NCBI RefSeq assembly: GCF_006517275.1
Contig: NZ_CP041191.1
Location: forward strand, 862,501-926,500
From: Labrenzia sp. PHM005
GTDB lineage: Bacteria; Pseudomonadota; Alphaproteobacteria; Rhizobiales; Stappiaceae
Reading direction: 5' to 3'
Length of the DNA stretch: 64,000 nt
Shown: piece by piece, positions 25,590 through 34,933 of the stretch
Layout of the letters: each line of letters begins with the position of its first letter
Numbering within the stretch: the first letter of the stretch is position 1
Made by a program: the position numbers and the translations under genes
The notes under the pieces: generated by a model
The model's input: only the letters and a program-made list of their open reading frames with translations
What the model was told of the DNA's origin: nothing
Database searches by the model: none

Positions 25590-28052
25590 TTGGGCAGTTA
25601 CACCAGCAAGCAGGCAGCCAGCTCCGGGCAGGAAGCGGCTCCGATCGCGGAACAGAGCACCACCGAAGAAGCTGCTTTGAAGCACGCCGCAGTAGGTCCA
25701 GAAACTGACGCTGCGGACCTGGATGGGGCTGTCATCAACACCGGTTTAGACCGGACTGCTGAAATCGATGTAGATGAGGACATCGGGCCGGAGGTTGGAC
25801 CCGGGCGGCGTGCCACGGACATTCCTGTCACCGCTCCGGCCAAAGCTCTGCAAACCCTTGCAACTGTGGGCCTGGTCGTCGGACTGATTGCTGCTCTCTT
25901 TCTCGTCGCAACCGATGGGGTTAACCGGTTCTTTGGTGTGGGACTGGCGTTTTTCGCGGGCGGATTGGCTGTATGGCGGCTGTTTGCCGACGACATGCAC
26001 CGGTCCATCCGCTCTTTGCAGCACAAAGATGAAAAGATCCGCCGCCTGATGGCCCGCTGTGAGGAACTGGAGGACCGGGCCTGGGAATTGGGTGAATCCG
26101 ATGAACGCCACGCCAGCATTCTCGGCACGCTTGGTGATGTGGTTATCCGCCGGGATCAGGACGGCACAATCACCTATGCCAATTCAGCAGCTGAAGATGT
26201 TTTCGGGCCGGACCATGCGCTTCAACCCGGCAGCTCAATGCAATTGCCGATCATTCATCAAGCAAGCCGTGAATTGTTTGACCTGGATGCACCGGAAGAG
26301 GTCAGCGAAGGGATTGGATTTGGCGACCTCCGCTTGAATACAGCGCAGGGCCAGCGCTGGTTTTCGCGGATCGACATTCCTGTTCGCGATACAGCCACCG
26401 ACCGCCAGCTTGTTCAGACGGTTCTGCGTGATGTCACCGAGCGGCGCCTCATAGAAGAGGAGTTGCTGGCTGCCCGCCATTCGGCGGAAAGTTCCAATGA
26501 GGCAAAATCGCGGTTTTTGGCCACTGTCAGCCATGAGATCCGGACACCTTTGAATGGTGTTCTCGGCATGGCGGCGCTGCTGCGCGACACCCGGCTGACC
26601 AAGGAGCAAAGCGCTTATATCGAAGCTCTGGAAACCTCTGGCGAAACACTTCTTTTGCTCATCGATGAAGTTCTGGACTTTTCAAAGGTCGAGGCCGGCA
26701 AACTGGATATCCATGCGGTTCCGGTCAAGGTCGGAGCCCTTGCGGAAAGCGTCGTTGAATTGCTGGCTCCCAAAGCCCACGCAAAAGATCTCGAAATCGG
26801 AACGATGATCGACCCGCGCCTGCCGGAAAATGTCACGTTGGACGCGACCCGCGTCCGCCAGATTCTGTTCAATTTGATCGGCAACGGCGTCAAATTCACA
26901 GATACGGGCGGTGTTGCAGTCGAACTGTTCGGCCGGCAGAAACCGGAAGGTGGCAGTTTTATAGATCTTATTGTGCGCGACACCGGGATCGGCTTCGGCG
27001 CCGACGAGGCGGAAAGGCTGTTCCAGGAGTTCGAGCAAGTCGATCACGGTCCTGCACGAAAATTCGGCGGAACCGGCCTAGGTTTGGCGATTGCCCAGCG
27101 CCTTGCGCGTTTGATGGGCGGCGGCATAACCGCAAAACCAGCTGAGGGCGGCGGAGCGCTGTTTGAAGTCTCTTTGCCGATCCCCGAAAGCTTGAATGGC
27201 AGAGCGGATACAAGGCTCGACAAATTCGGCGACAAGGACATCGTTTTTGTCACCACCAGCCAGATTGAATGTCCGCTGCTTGCCCGGCGGCTTGCCAGCC
27301 ACGATGCGAAAGTGTCGGTTTTGGCGCCTGGCAGTGAGGGGCTCGACGATGCACTGATGCGTGCTGATCTGATTGTTGTCGACAACGCCGCCTTGTCCGA
27401 CAGCGCGGGCTGGCTTGCCACAGCCCATTTGAGTGGCTGTGCCGCTCCGGCCGTGGTTCTGATTTCACCGCCAGAGCGGGATCGTCTGGAACATCTGCGT
27501 GAAGCCGGCTACGCAGCCTATCTGATCCGCCCGGTGCGCATCGAATCGCTGGTTCAAGTCTTCTCCGGACTATTAGATGCAGAGTCGCCGGGCCATGCCT
27601 GGGATGTCAGCGCAGAACCGGTTCAAAATGGGTTCATGGCGAATCGCAATCCGGTGCCGAGCCGCCCCTTGAGACTGCTGGTCGCAGAAGACAACGATAT
27701 CAACCGGCTTTTAAGCGAAGCCATGCTGCGCAAACTCGGTCATGTGCCGATTATGGTTGTCGACGGCGAAAAGGCTGTTGCCGAAGCAGCGACCGGATCC
27801 TTCGATGCAATCTTGATGGATTTGCATATGCCCGGCCTAGATGGCATCAGCGCAATCAAACAGATCCGGCTCGATGAGCATAAGACGGGCCGCCCGCAAG
27901 TCCCTGTTCTCATGGTAACAGCGGATGTCATGAAGGAGGCGCGCGATCGCGCTACTGAAGTCGGCGCTGCCGGATATCTGACCAAGCCGCTGTCTGTTGA
28001 CGCCATCTCGGATGCCCTTGCCGAAATCAGCCGGATGAAAGCGACTGGCTGA
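25590..28052 (+). CDS. Hybrid sensor histidine kinase with two receiver-like domains
   Basis: 820 residues from a TTG start (25590) preceded by GAGAGTAGGG. Order: an acidic, Ala/Glu-rich 85-residue N-terminus; two membrane helices (about 90-130); a short coiled segment; a PAS-like domain (about 172-285); HisKA with His315 in ATVSHEIRTPLNG; HATPase with NLIGNGVKFTD, DTGIGFG and GGTGLGLAI; a degenerate receiver (DKDIVFVTTSQ onward) with no phosphoacceptor Asp in the usual setting; and a complete receiver (LLVAEDNDINR, ILMDLHMPGLDG, TKPLS). The output partner and signal are not evident; no response regulator is next to it. A 6-base inverted repeat (CTACAA/TTGTAG) lies just before the start. Confidence 0.9.
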   Translation: MGSYTSKQAASSGQEAAPIAEQSTTEEAALKHAAVGPETDAADLDGAVINTGLDRTAEIDVDEDIGPEVGPGRRATDIPVTAPAKALQTLATVGLVVGLIAALFLVATDGVNRFFGVGLAFFAGGLAVWRLFADDMHRSIRSLQHKDEKIRRLMARCEELEDRAWELGESDERHASILGTLGDVVIRRDQDGTITYANSAAEDVFGPDHALQPGSSMQLPIIHQASRELFDLDAPEEVSEGIGFGDLRLNTAQGQRWFSRIDIPVRDTATDRQLVQTVLRDVTERRLIEEELLAARHSAESSNEAKSRFLATVSHEIRTPLNGVLGMAALLRDTRLTKEQSAYIEALETSGETLLLLIDEVLDFSKVEAGKLDIHAVPVKVGALAESVVELLAPKAHAKDLEIGTMIDPRLPENVTLDATRVRQILFNLIGNGVKFTDTGGVAVELFGRQKPEGGSFIDLIVRDTGIGFGADEAERLFQEFEQVDHGPARKFGGTGLGLAIAQRLARLMGGGITAKPAEGGGALFEVSLPIPESLNGRADTRLDKFGDKDIVFVTTSQIECPLLARRLASHDAKVSVLAPGSEGLDDALMRADLIVVDNAALSDSAGWLATAHLSGCAAPAVVLISPPERDRLEHLREAGYAAYLIRPVRIESLVQVFSGLLDAESPGHAWDVSAEPVQNGFMANRNPVPSRPLRLLVAEDNDINRLLSEAMLRKLGHVPIMVVDGEKAVAEAATGSFDAILMDLHMPGLDGISAIKQIRLDEHKTGRPQVPVLMVTADVMKEARDRATEVGAAGYLTKPLSVDAISDALAEISRMKATG

Positions 28053-28083
28053 CAGCTCAAAAGCACCTATATGCCAATTGGAT

Positions 28084-28103
28084 TCACAAGGTCCGCCTTG
28101 TGA
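28084..28103. terminator. Small hairpin after the hybrid kinase gene
   Basis: TCACAAGG, loop TCCG, CCTTGTGA: an 8-base perfect stem 32 bases after the kinase stop. No T-run follows, so termination is only possible, not shown. Confidence 0.4.
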
Positions 28104-28191
28104 TATAGGCTGGTATTGAAAGACATGGGTCAAAACCCGATGTCATTCAGTTGTCGGAAAACTATGATCTACGGCATGACCAATCTATAGA

Positions 28192-28220
28192 TTGCCGGAA
28201 CACGAACGATATTCCGGCAA
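28192..28220. promoter_or_regulatory. TTGCCGGAA/TTCCGGCAA inverted repeat upstream of olsB-like gene
   Basis: Perfect 9-base arms (TTGCCGGAA 28192-28200, TTCCGGCAA 28212-28220) with an 11-base spacer, 80 bases before the chosen acyltransferase start. It could be an operator or an upstream terminator; the location inside the leader of the acyltransferase gene favours a regulatory role. Confidence 0.4.
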
Positions 28221-28299
28221 GAAAACCCGGTCGAGAACTCCCGCATCAAGGCGGCAGACGGGTTTCCAAATTGAAACGGCAAAGGGTGGACCGTCCAAT

Positions 28300-29223
28300 A
28301 TGCGCCAGAACCCATTTTCTCCCAGAAAACTGGTGCGGAAATTTACGCCTGCAGTGCGCCCGACCATAGCAATGCCGCGCAATGTTGTCAGGTTACCCGT
28401 AAAGACCGGCGAAACCCTTGGCCGAATTGGCTCTTTAGAGGTGCGCATGGCGCGCAACTTCAAGGAAGTCAAAAAAGCGCAGCGGCTGCGGTATGAAGTC
28501 TTCTATGAAGAAATGTCGGCCATTGCCGATGCGCAGGCTCTGGCAACCCGCAGGGATGCCGATCCCTTCGATGCCTATTGCGATCATCTTCTCGTCGTTG
28601 ACCATGCCTCACTGAAGCGCAACAAACTCGGACGCCTGAAGCCGGAAATTGTCGGCACCTACCGGGTGCTGCGGCAGGAAATTGCGGATCAACATGGCGG
28701 ATTCTATACGTCCGGTGAATATGACATCCAAGCCTTGATCGACGCCAATCCGGGCAAACGTTTCATGGAGCTTGGCCGGTCCTGTGTACTTAAGCCCTAC
28801 CGGAACAAAAAAACGATCGAGCTGCTATGGCACGGACTCTGGTCTTATGTGCTGCGTCACAAGATCGACGTGATGCTCGGCTGTGCGTCGATTGAAGGGA
28901 CCGATCTTGACGAAATCTCCGGCCAACTGTCTTTTCTCCATCACCATGCCCGAGCACCGGAAGAATGGCGGGTTCGGGCGGTCGAGGACCGGTTCGTGGA
29001 CATGAACCGGCAACCTGCAAACGATATCAATCAAAAAGAAGCCTTGCGGGCTTTGCCGCCGCTGATCAAGGGCTACTTGCGCCTCGGGGCTTTCATTGGT
29101 GATGGCGCGGTCGTGGATCATCAATTCTGCACCACAGATGTCCTAATTGTCATGCCGGTTTCTGAACTGAACACTCGGTACGTCAACTACTACGGTGCCG
29201 ACGCGAGCCGCTACGCCAGCTGA
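28300..29223 (+). CDS. olsB: L-ornithine N-alpha-acyltransferase, OlsB-like
   Basis: 307 residues from ATG 28300 (GGTGGA upstream). GNAT-type acyltransferase of the OlsB/hemolysin-like group: LEVRMARNFKEVKKAQRLRYEVFYEE, then the CDHLLVVD, IVGTYRVLRQ and FMELGRSCVLKPYRNKK segments typical of the family. OlsB joins 3-hydroxyacyl-ACP to ornithine, giving lyso-ornithine lipid, the first step of the phosphorus-free ornithine lipids of many alphaproteobacteria. The second acyltransferase, OlsA, is not next to it. The segment upstream to 28192 has only a TTG start and is not family-like. Confidence 0.82.
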   Translation: MRQNPFSPRKLVRKFTPAVRPTIAMPRNVVRLPVKTGETLGRIGSLEVRMARNFKEVKKAQRLRYEVFYEEMSAIADAQALATRRDADPFDAYCDHLLVVDHASLKRNKLGRLKPEIVGTYRVLRQEIADQHGGFYTSGEYDIQALIDANPGKRFMELGRSCVLKPYRNKKTIELLWHGLWSYVLRHKIDVMLGCASIEGTDLDEISGQLSFLHHHARAPEEWRVRAVEDRFVDMNRQPANDINQKEALRALPPLIKGYLRLGAFIGDGAVVDHQFCTTDVLIVMPVSELNTRYVNYYGADASRYAS

Positions 29224-29362
29224 ACACATACCGTGCGCTCGAATCGCTGATAATCCCTGCCAAAAACTGCAAGGCTTAACGCCCCCTTAAATTGCCGCAT
29301 TCTAGGATCATGACCGGGGATATCTGGAGCTTTCCAGACACTTGGTTATGGGACGGTAATTG

Positions 29363-31639
29363 ATGGCGCCACGGGCGAAACGCCAGGCACGGGTAGAGCC
29401 GACACTCGGCGCGGCCAGCAGCAGTCTGCTGGACCTGCGGCTGCGTCCGGACGACCGGCCCAGTGGCCCATCCGGCAAATCCCGGTCAAAGTCCAAATCC
29501 GGAACCAAGGCTAAACCGAAATCCAAATCCTCCGGATCTTCAAAGTCCAAAAAGCCGTCATCTGCCAAAGCCACCTCCCAGCGCGGCAAAGGTAAGGCGT
29601 CTGGCGGAAAATCCGGTGGACGCGGCGGCCGGTCCGGAGCCAAACGCCGGAGCCAGAAACGCAAATCCCGGTCGTCCTTTACACCGTTCCTCGGCCGGCT
29701 CATCAAGCGCGGCGTTTATTGGGGTGCTGTTCTCGGCATCTGGGCCACGATCGCCGTGGTCTGTGTAATCGGCTATTATGCCGCCTTCCTTCCGCCAACC
29801 TCGGAATGGCAGGTTCCAACCCGTCCGCCGAACATCAAGATCGTTGCCTCCAATGGCCAGCTGCTTGCCAACAGAGGCGATACCGGCGGTGAAGCTGTGC
29901 GGCTGGAACAACTGCCGCCGTATTTGCCGAATGCCGTCATTGCCATCGAAGATCGGCGGTTCCGGTCGCATTTCGGCATCGATCCCCTCGGTTTGACACG
30001 TGCGCTGGTAACCAACTTCACCACCGGACGGCTGGTCCAGGGCGGGTCCACCTTGACCCAGCAGCTGGCCAAGAACCTCTTCCTAGAGCCGGACCGGACG
30101 ATCAAGCGGAAGATCCAGGAGCTGGTGCTCGCCTTTTGGCTGGAAGCTAAATACTCCAAGGATGAAATCCTGGAGATGTATATGAACCGGGTCTATCTCG
30201 GATCAGGTGCTTATGGTGTTGATGCTGCAGCCCGCCGCTATTACGGAAAATCCGCCCGGCTGATGACGATTGCCGAATCCGCGACAATTGCAGGCCTCTT
30301 GAAAGCACCATCGCGCTATTCCCCCGCGCGTAACCCGGATTTGGCTGAAGACAGGGCCCAGCTCGTTCTCGCAGCCATGCACGAAGAAGGTTACATCAGC
30401 GCCGAAGAAGCCAAGAACGCGCTCGCGGCCCCTGCAAAAGTCGTCCGCCGGCACACCACCGCCAGCGAAAACTATGCGGCCGATTGGGTTGTGGACGTGC
30501 TGCCGCATTTTGTCGGCTCAATCGAGGGCGACATCATTGTCGACACCACTATTGATCCGGCAATCCAAAGCGCTGCAGAAACCACGCTCCGCAATGCTTT
30601 GAAGGACTACCGCCAAACGTTCGGGGTTTCGCAGGGAGCGATTGTCACCATCGATACAGCCGGCGCCGTCAAAGCCATGGTCGGCGGGGCTGATTACTCC
30701 AAGAGCCAGTTCAACAGAGCCGTTTACGCCAAACGTCAGCCAGGATCTGCATTCAAACCGTTTGTCTATCTGGCTGCGCTGGAAAACGGCATGACCCCAC
30801 AAACGGTGCGCCAGGATCAACCGATCACAATCGGCGGCTGGTCACCGAAAAACTATACCAAACAATACTATGGACCCGTGACCCTGACGCGCGCCTTGAG
30901 TCTGTCGCTCAACACTGTAGCCGCCCGGCTTGCCTATGAGGTTGGCGCCGGAAATGTGGCCTCCACGGCCAAACGGCTCGGTGTCAACTCAGATTTGAAG
31001 CGAAACCTATCGTTGTCGCTTGGAACATCAGAGGTCACACCACTGGAAATTGCCGCGGCCTATGTTCCATTTTCAAACGGCGGTTATGGTGTTCTGCCGC
31101 ATATCATCCGGCGGATCAAAACCGTTGACGGTAAAACGCTGTATTCCCGGACCGGTGACGGACGCGGCCGCGTTGTCGAGCGGCGCGATGTCGGTAATAT
31201 GAACCTGATGATGTCGGAAACGCTCCTGACCGGCACCGGGCGTAAAGCCAGACTGGAAAACGGTCGGCCCGCTGGCGGTAAAACCGGCACCAGTCAGGAT
31301 TTCCGCGATGCCTGGTTCATTGGCTACACAGGCAACATGACCACCGCGGTTTGGTTCGGCAACGACGACAATTCGCCGACCAAAAAAGCTTCGGGCGGCA
31401 AATTGCCAGCCGTTGTCTGGAAAGAAGTCATGGACAAAGCGCACGCGAAACTGCCTGCCGCTGACCTCCCGGGCGTACCAAACGTGCCTGTCTCAGTGTC
31501 CGCGCCGAAACGTCCCGTTGCACCGCCGTCCAACACCGACGCAGAAAGTGGCCCCATTCCGCCAGCACCGCTTGGCGACAGCGGGGAACGAAGAGGTCCG
31601 CTGAACTTATTGCGCAACCTCTTCGGTGGTGGCGGTTAG
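29363..31639 (+). CDS. Penicillin-binding protein 1A, bifunctional
   Basis: 758 residues. A cytosolic N-terminus of about 110 residues is very rich in Lys, Ser, Gly and Arg (low complexity), followed by one membrane helix (about 118-138). Then come the glycosyltransferase domain, with IEDRRFRSHFGIDPLG and GGSTLTQQLAKNLFL, and the transpeptidase domain, with the active Ser in GSAFKPF, SLN, and KTGTSQ. The basic tail and ATG at 29363 suit PBP1a of alphaproteobacteria. It makes and cross-links peptidoglycan. The long Lys/Ser tail, nearly all basic and hydroxyl residues, is unusual in length and could bind nucleic acid or a partner. Confidence 0.95.
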   Translation: MAPRAKRQARVEPTLGAASSSLLDLRLRPDDRPSGPSGKSRSKSKSGTKAKPKSKSSGSSKSKKPSSAKATSQRGKGKASGGKSGGRGGRSGAKRRSQKRKSRSSFTPFLGRLIKRGVYWGAVLGIWATIAVVCVIGYYAAFLPPTSEWQVPTRPPNIKIVASNGQLLANRGDTGGEAVRLEQLPPYLPNAVIAIEDRRFRSHFGIDPLGLTRALVTNFTTGRLVQGGSTLTQQLAKNLFLEPDRTIKRKIQELVLAFWLEAKYSKDEILEMYMNRVYLGSGAYGVDAAARRYYGKSARLMTIAESATIAGLLKAPSRYSPARNPDLAEDRAQLVLAAMHEEGYISAEEAKNALAAPAKVVRRHTTASENYAADWVVDVLPHFVGSIEGDIIVDTTIDPAIQSAAETTLRNALKDYRQTFGVSQGAIVTIDTAGAVKAMVGGADYSKSQFNRAVYAKRQPGSAFKPFVYLAALENGMTPQTVRQDQPITIGGWSPKNYTKQYYGPVTLTRALSLSLNTVAARLAYEVGAGNVASTAKRLGVNSDLKRNLSLSLGTSEVTPLEIAAAYVPFSNGGYGVLPHIIRRIKTVDGKTLYSRTGDGRGRVVERRDVGNMNLMMSETLLTGTGRKARLENGRPAGGKTGTSQDFRDAWFIGYTGNMTTAVWFGNDDNSPTKKASGGKLPAVVWKEVMDKAHAKLPAADLPGVPNVPVSVSAPKRPVAPPSNTDAESGPIPPAPLGDSGERRGPLNLLRNLFGGGG

Positions 31640-31656
31640 AGCCTGGCGCTCTCGTT

Positions 31657-32502
31657 TTAGAGTTTTTCGTCGAAAAACACCTTAATGGTCTGGATGGCCG
31701 TTTGATGCGCGTCCGCCGCATATTTGAGCCAGTGCAAACGCCCGGTATCACCTGGAATACGGATCCCATCGCCCACATCCGGATTATCAAAGGCGTGGGT
31801 AGCACCAGGCAAAAGCGTCAAGTCGACTTCATGCTCGGTGTTTTCCGTTCCAGCCTTCAGCCTCTGGCAATCGGCCGCCGGGGTCCAGTCATCTTCTTCA
31901 CCAATTAGTATTGAGACCGGACGGAAGAAGGTCCGTCCGGTAATGCAATACGGATAAAACGCCGCAACACTCTGGAATGTTTCTGGAAATCTTTCGCCAA
32001 TACCGTTTTCACTGACAGCAGACAGTGCTGCGATGCCGCCATGGGACCAGCCGATCAAACCGATCCGGTCCGCATCGATGTCAGACTGTCTTGAAAGATA
32101 CTGAAGTGCGCCATAAGCATCCAGCACACGGCCGGATGGAGATGCGGCTGCAATGCCACTGCCGCATTGGCGGACAATGCTGCGCGGGCGGAAACTGTCG
32201 ACGATCAGCGCTGCAAACCCCGCATCATTTAGCTTATGCGCCCAATCGAAATGCGATTGCTGTATCCCGCTGCAGCCATGCATCAAGACGATGGCCGGAT
32301 GCGGCCCTTGGCCAGACGGCAGCTTAAGATGGCCCCAAATCTGGTTCTCTGGCTCCGGTTTGGTGGTTTCACCGCCCGGCATTGCAGCAGCTGAAAAATG
32401 CACGACATCAAACCCGAAACCTGCCGATGCAGGCGCGGTTTGAAGGAAAAGGCCTGCAATAAGAGCAAAGCCAGCAGTTTTAATGATAGAAATGCGTTTC
32501 AT
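31657..32502 (-). CDS. Exported alpha/beta hydrolase, dienelactone hydrolase-like (copy 1)
   Basis: 281 residues from ATG 32502. The signal peptide (MKRISIIKTAGFALIAGLFL, cleaved near ASA) predicts export. Then the hydrolase fold: VLMHGCSGIQQSHFDW, the nucleophile elbow GWSHGG, an acid in EEDDWTPAADC and a late His in TLLPGATHAFDNP. The nucleophile is Ser, where classical dienelactone hydrolases have Cys. It is a close paralogue of the next gene (about 60 percent by eye in the core), so the pair arose by tandem duplication. Substrate unknown. It ends 18 bases from the convergent PBP1a gene. Confidence 0.82.
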   Translation of the reverse strand: MKRISIIKTAGFALIAGLFLQTAPASAGFGFDVVHFSAAAMPGGETTKPEPENQIWGHLKLPSGQGPHPAIVLMHGCSGIQQSHFDWAHKLNDAGFAALIVDSFRPRSIVRQCGSGIAAASPSGRVLDAYGALQYLSRQSDIDADRIGLIGWSHGGIAALSAVSENGIGERFPETFQSVAAFYPYCITGRTFFRPVSILIGEEDDWTPAADCQRLKAGTENTEHEVDLTLLPGATHAFDNPDVGDGIRIPGDTGRLHWLKYAADAHQTAIQTIKVFFDEKL

Positions 32503-32684
32503 GGGGGCTCCCAAACCTGCCCCCCAGCACGGTCTTTGGCGCGCCTCTCGCGCTTGGCAGATTTTACCAAATTGCGATCACTTGCTCAATCAAAGACGCA
32601 ATTCCGGTTTATGCATCTTATAGGTGCAAATCCTTAAGCTTGGAGTATCACTCAGCAGTTGCTGTCCCGCTCTTCTGATCCTGA

Positions 32685-33557
32685 TCACAGCCTCTCGCCA
32701 AGTAGTTGTTTTGTCCTTTGAACGGCTTTTTGGTGCGCCGCTCTATTGTATTGAAGCCAGTGTTTTTGCCCTGGGGCGCCTGGCACAAAAAAGCCCGATC
32801 CAAACATAGGATTGTCGAACCCATGAAACGCATCGGGATAAACTGTTAAATCCAACACATGCGAGTGGCTTTGAGTTTGTTTCTGTAAGTTCTCGCATGA
32901 GGCTGCTGAGGTCCAATCATCCGAAGCACCGATGATTACGGCCACCGGTTTCGTGAAACGCCGTGATGCAACACAGTGTGGATAGAGTGCGATCACTGTT
33001 TGAAATTCAGCAGGGAACGTCGCTCCGACACCATTGTCAGTAACGGCTGATAGCGCGGATATTCCGCCATGCGACCAGCCCATCAATCCGATACGGTCTG
33101 GATCGACGTCATTTTGCCCGCGCAGAAATTCCAGGGCACCATACGCATCTAATACACGTCCGGCTGGGGAAGCAGCCGTCGATCCGCCTCCACATTGTTG
33201 AATGAGACTGCGCGGCCGGAAACTATCAACGACCAGTGTTACATATCCATCCGCATTCAGCGTCTTGGCCCAGTCGAAATGCATCTGCTGAATGCCGCCG
33301 CATCCATGCATCAAAACGACGGCCGGGTGGGGACCTTTTCCTGCTGGACGTCCCAAATGTCCCCACAACGGATAGCCGTTACGGTCACCCTTTGTTTCTG
33401 AAGTCTTATTGACCTCTGCAGCAGGAAAATGAACAACGTCATAGTGTTCAAATGCAAATCCCTGCTGCTGTAAACCAACAAATGCAGCTACAAAAACTGC
33501 TAAGAAAAATAGATTTTTCACCCAAATCGAAAAACTCTTACGCAAAATTGTTCGCAT
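32685..33557 (-). CDS. Exported alpha/beta hydrolase, dienelactone hydrolase-like (copy 2)
   Basis: 290 residues from ATG 33557 (MRTILRKSF), a signal-peptide type start with FFLAVFVAAFVGL. The core repeats that of copy 1: VLMHGCGGIQQMHFDW, GLMGWSHGG, GASDDWTSAASC and YPDAFHGFDNP. It lies 13 bases after a small exported protein, so these two form a transcription unit. An upstream in-frame start at 33659 would overlap that gene and is not preferred. Substrate unknown; tandem copies and export point to an extracellular or periplasmic ester or lactone. Confidence 0.82.
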   Translation of the reverse strand: MRTILRKSFSIWVKNLFFLAVFVAAFVGLQQQGFAFEHYDVVHFPAAEVNKTSETKGDRNGYPLWGHLGRPAGKGPHPAVVLMHGCGGIQQMHFDWAKTLNADGYVTLVVDSFRPRSLIQQCGGGSTAASPAGRVLDAYGALEFLRGQNDVDPDRIGLMGWSHGGISALSAVTDNGVGATFPAEFQTVIALYPHCVASRRFTKPVAVIIGASDDWTSAASCENLQKQTQSHSHVLDLTVYPDAFHGFDNPMFGSGFFVPGAPGQKHWLQYNRAAHQKAVQRTKQLLGERL

Positions 33558-33570
33558 ATAATTTCCACCC

Positions 33571-33993
33571 TCAACACCTGTGACTATAGGTAAAGACCAG
33601 CGTATCAGTTGTAAAACGGCCAGTCGGCTGGCAACGGTTATAGACTTCCCGTGTGCCATGTACCGTCACTTGAAGCTGATCTTCCCGGACCGGACCTTCC
33701 ACAAGATACTCCAAAGGTGTTCCGGGGCAGTATTTTGAGAATACCCGCGCGGTTCCTGAGTACCAATTTCCGTTTTTAATGCCGTTGAATAACAGTGTGC
33801 CCGGCTGAACACCCGCATTGGCTAGAACAGGTCTTGGAATTTCATAAGACAGCCAACGCTGATTTCCCTCCGCCTGCAGCCGCATAAGGGACCCATTATG
33901 GTTCCAGCAGCTGTCTGCGAGAGCGTCCGCCCCCGTGGCAAGCCCAACAGATAGAATTGCGCTGACAATCGCCGCATTTGCAGTGAACCGCAT
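33571..33993 (-). CDS. Small exported protein of unknown function
   Basis: 140 residues with a signal peptide (MRFTANAAIVSAILSVGLAT, cleaved near ALA-DS). The mature part has four Cys (SCWN, YCPG, NRCQP, SHRC at the very end) that could form two disulfide bonds, and is beta-rich in appearance. No family recognised. Encoded directly before hydrolase copy 2, so it may assist or share the substrate of that enzyme. Confidence 0.7.
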   Translation of the reverse strand: MRFTANAAIVSAILSVGLATGADALADSCWNHNGSLMRLQAEGNQRWLSYEIPRPVLANAGVQPGTLLFNGIKNGNWYSGTARVFSKYCPGTPLEYLVEGPVREDQLQVTVHGTREVYNRCQPTGRFTTDTLVFTYSHRC

Positions 33994-34056
33994 CTTTGCC
34001 TCCCAGCCATTTCCAGGATCAAGCGAACCACATATCCGGCAAAAAGCAACTGATTT

Positions 34057-34800
34057 TCAGCCGTAGCCGTGCAAGCGCAAACCGTGTTCTTTCAGCCAGA
34101 CACGGGCCTCCGGCGTCTGCGGCGCAAGCTCTTCGCACAACCGCCAAAACCGGTCTGAGTGGTTCATTTCCTTCAAATGCGCCACCTCATGGGCGGCCAC
34201 ATAATCCAGGATGTCCGGTGGCGCCAGTATCAGGCGCCAGGAAAACGACAAACGGCCATTCGACGCGCAGGATCCCCAACGGCTTTTGGTGTCGCGAACA
34301 CTGATCGCGGCGATTTTTTTGCCGATTTTGGCTGCATGTTCTTCCGCCCGGGCGGTCAGATCCGCTTTGGCTTCGCCCTTCAGCCAGGATGTGACTTTTC
34401 TTGGGATGTGGTCCTCGGCTCCGGGTACCAGAAGGGCGGGGGAACCGCAGTCCGCTTCACCTTTGGAAACAAGTCCGCGCAGCTTTCCGGTCGGCACAAT
34501 CAGATGATCCTCACCGCGCAACGGCACAAAATCTCCCGGACTCAACGTGACTTGCTCCGGCCGGCCTTCAAGACGTTCGATCAGCCAACTAATGTGCTGG
34601 CGCGCAAAGCGCTCGGCCCGGGAAAGATCTCCCCCTTTTGGCACGGTCAATACCGGCCCGGAATGGTCAGCTGGAATGCGCAGCAAATACCGCTGTGCCC
34701 GTGCGTTAGCCCGCAGCCGGATCTTTACCGGCGTATCACCGGCATCAATTTCAATGTGGTCGGGCAAGGTGATTTTGCGGGCGCGCAATTTGGTTCCCAT
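34057..34800 (-). CDS. M48/YgjP-type metallohydrolase (DUF45)
   Basis: 247 residues. The C-terminal Zn motif HEVAHLKEMNHSDRFW carries the HExxH variant HEVAH and a downstream His, typical of the YgjP/DUF45 group. The upstream DTKSRWGSCASNGRLSFSWRLILAP segment is the other family signature. These are putative Zn-dependent hydrolases of unknown physiological role. Monocistronic on the minus strand, with DUF2852 upstream. Confidence 0.88.
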   Translation of the reverse strand: MGTKLRARKITLPDHIEIDAGDTPVKIRLRANARAQRYLLRIPADHSGPVLTVPKGGDLSRAERFARQHISWLIERLEGRPEQVTLSPGDFVPLRGEDHLIVPTGKLRGLVSKGEADCGSPALLVPGAEDHIPRKVTSWLKGEAKADLTARAEEHAAKIGKKIAAISVRDTKSRWGSCASNGRLSFSWRLILAPPDILDYVAAHEVAHLKEMNHSDRFWRLCEELAPQTPEARVWLKEHGLRLHGYG

Positions 34801-34863
34801 GGATGAAGAGCGAATCAGTTGCGGCTAGTTTATGCGAGAACACCGGCCGTTCAAAAGGACGAA

Positions 34864-34888
34864 AGCGGCGCCTTTGAAAGGCACCGCT
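34864..34888 (-). terminator. Hairpin after DUF2852 gene
   Basis: On the minus strand AGCGGTGCCTTT and AAAGGCGCCGCT form a stem with one mismatch and a short loop, followed by TTTCGTCCTTTTG. It lies between DUF2852 and the metallohydrolase gene, so it likely ends the DUF2852 transcript. Confidence 0.5.
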
Positions 34889-34933
34889 CTCGGTCTGCCC
34901 GCCTGGGAGGAAGCGGGTCTGGGAGGATAGTTA

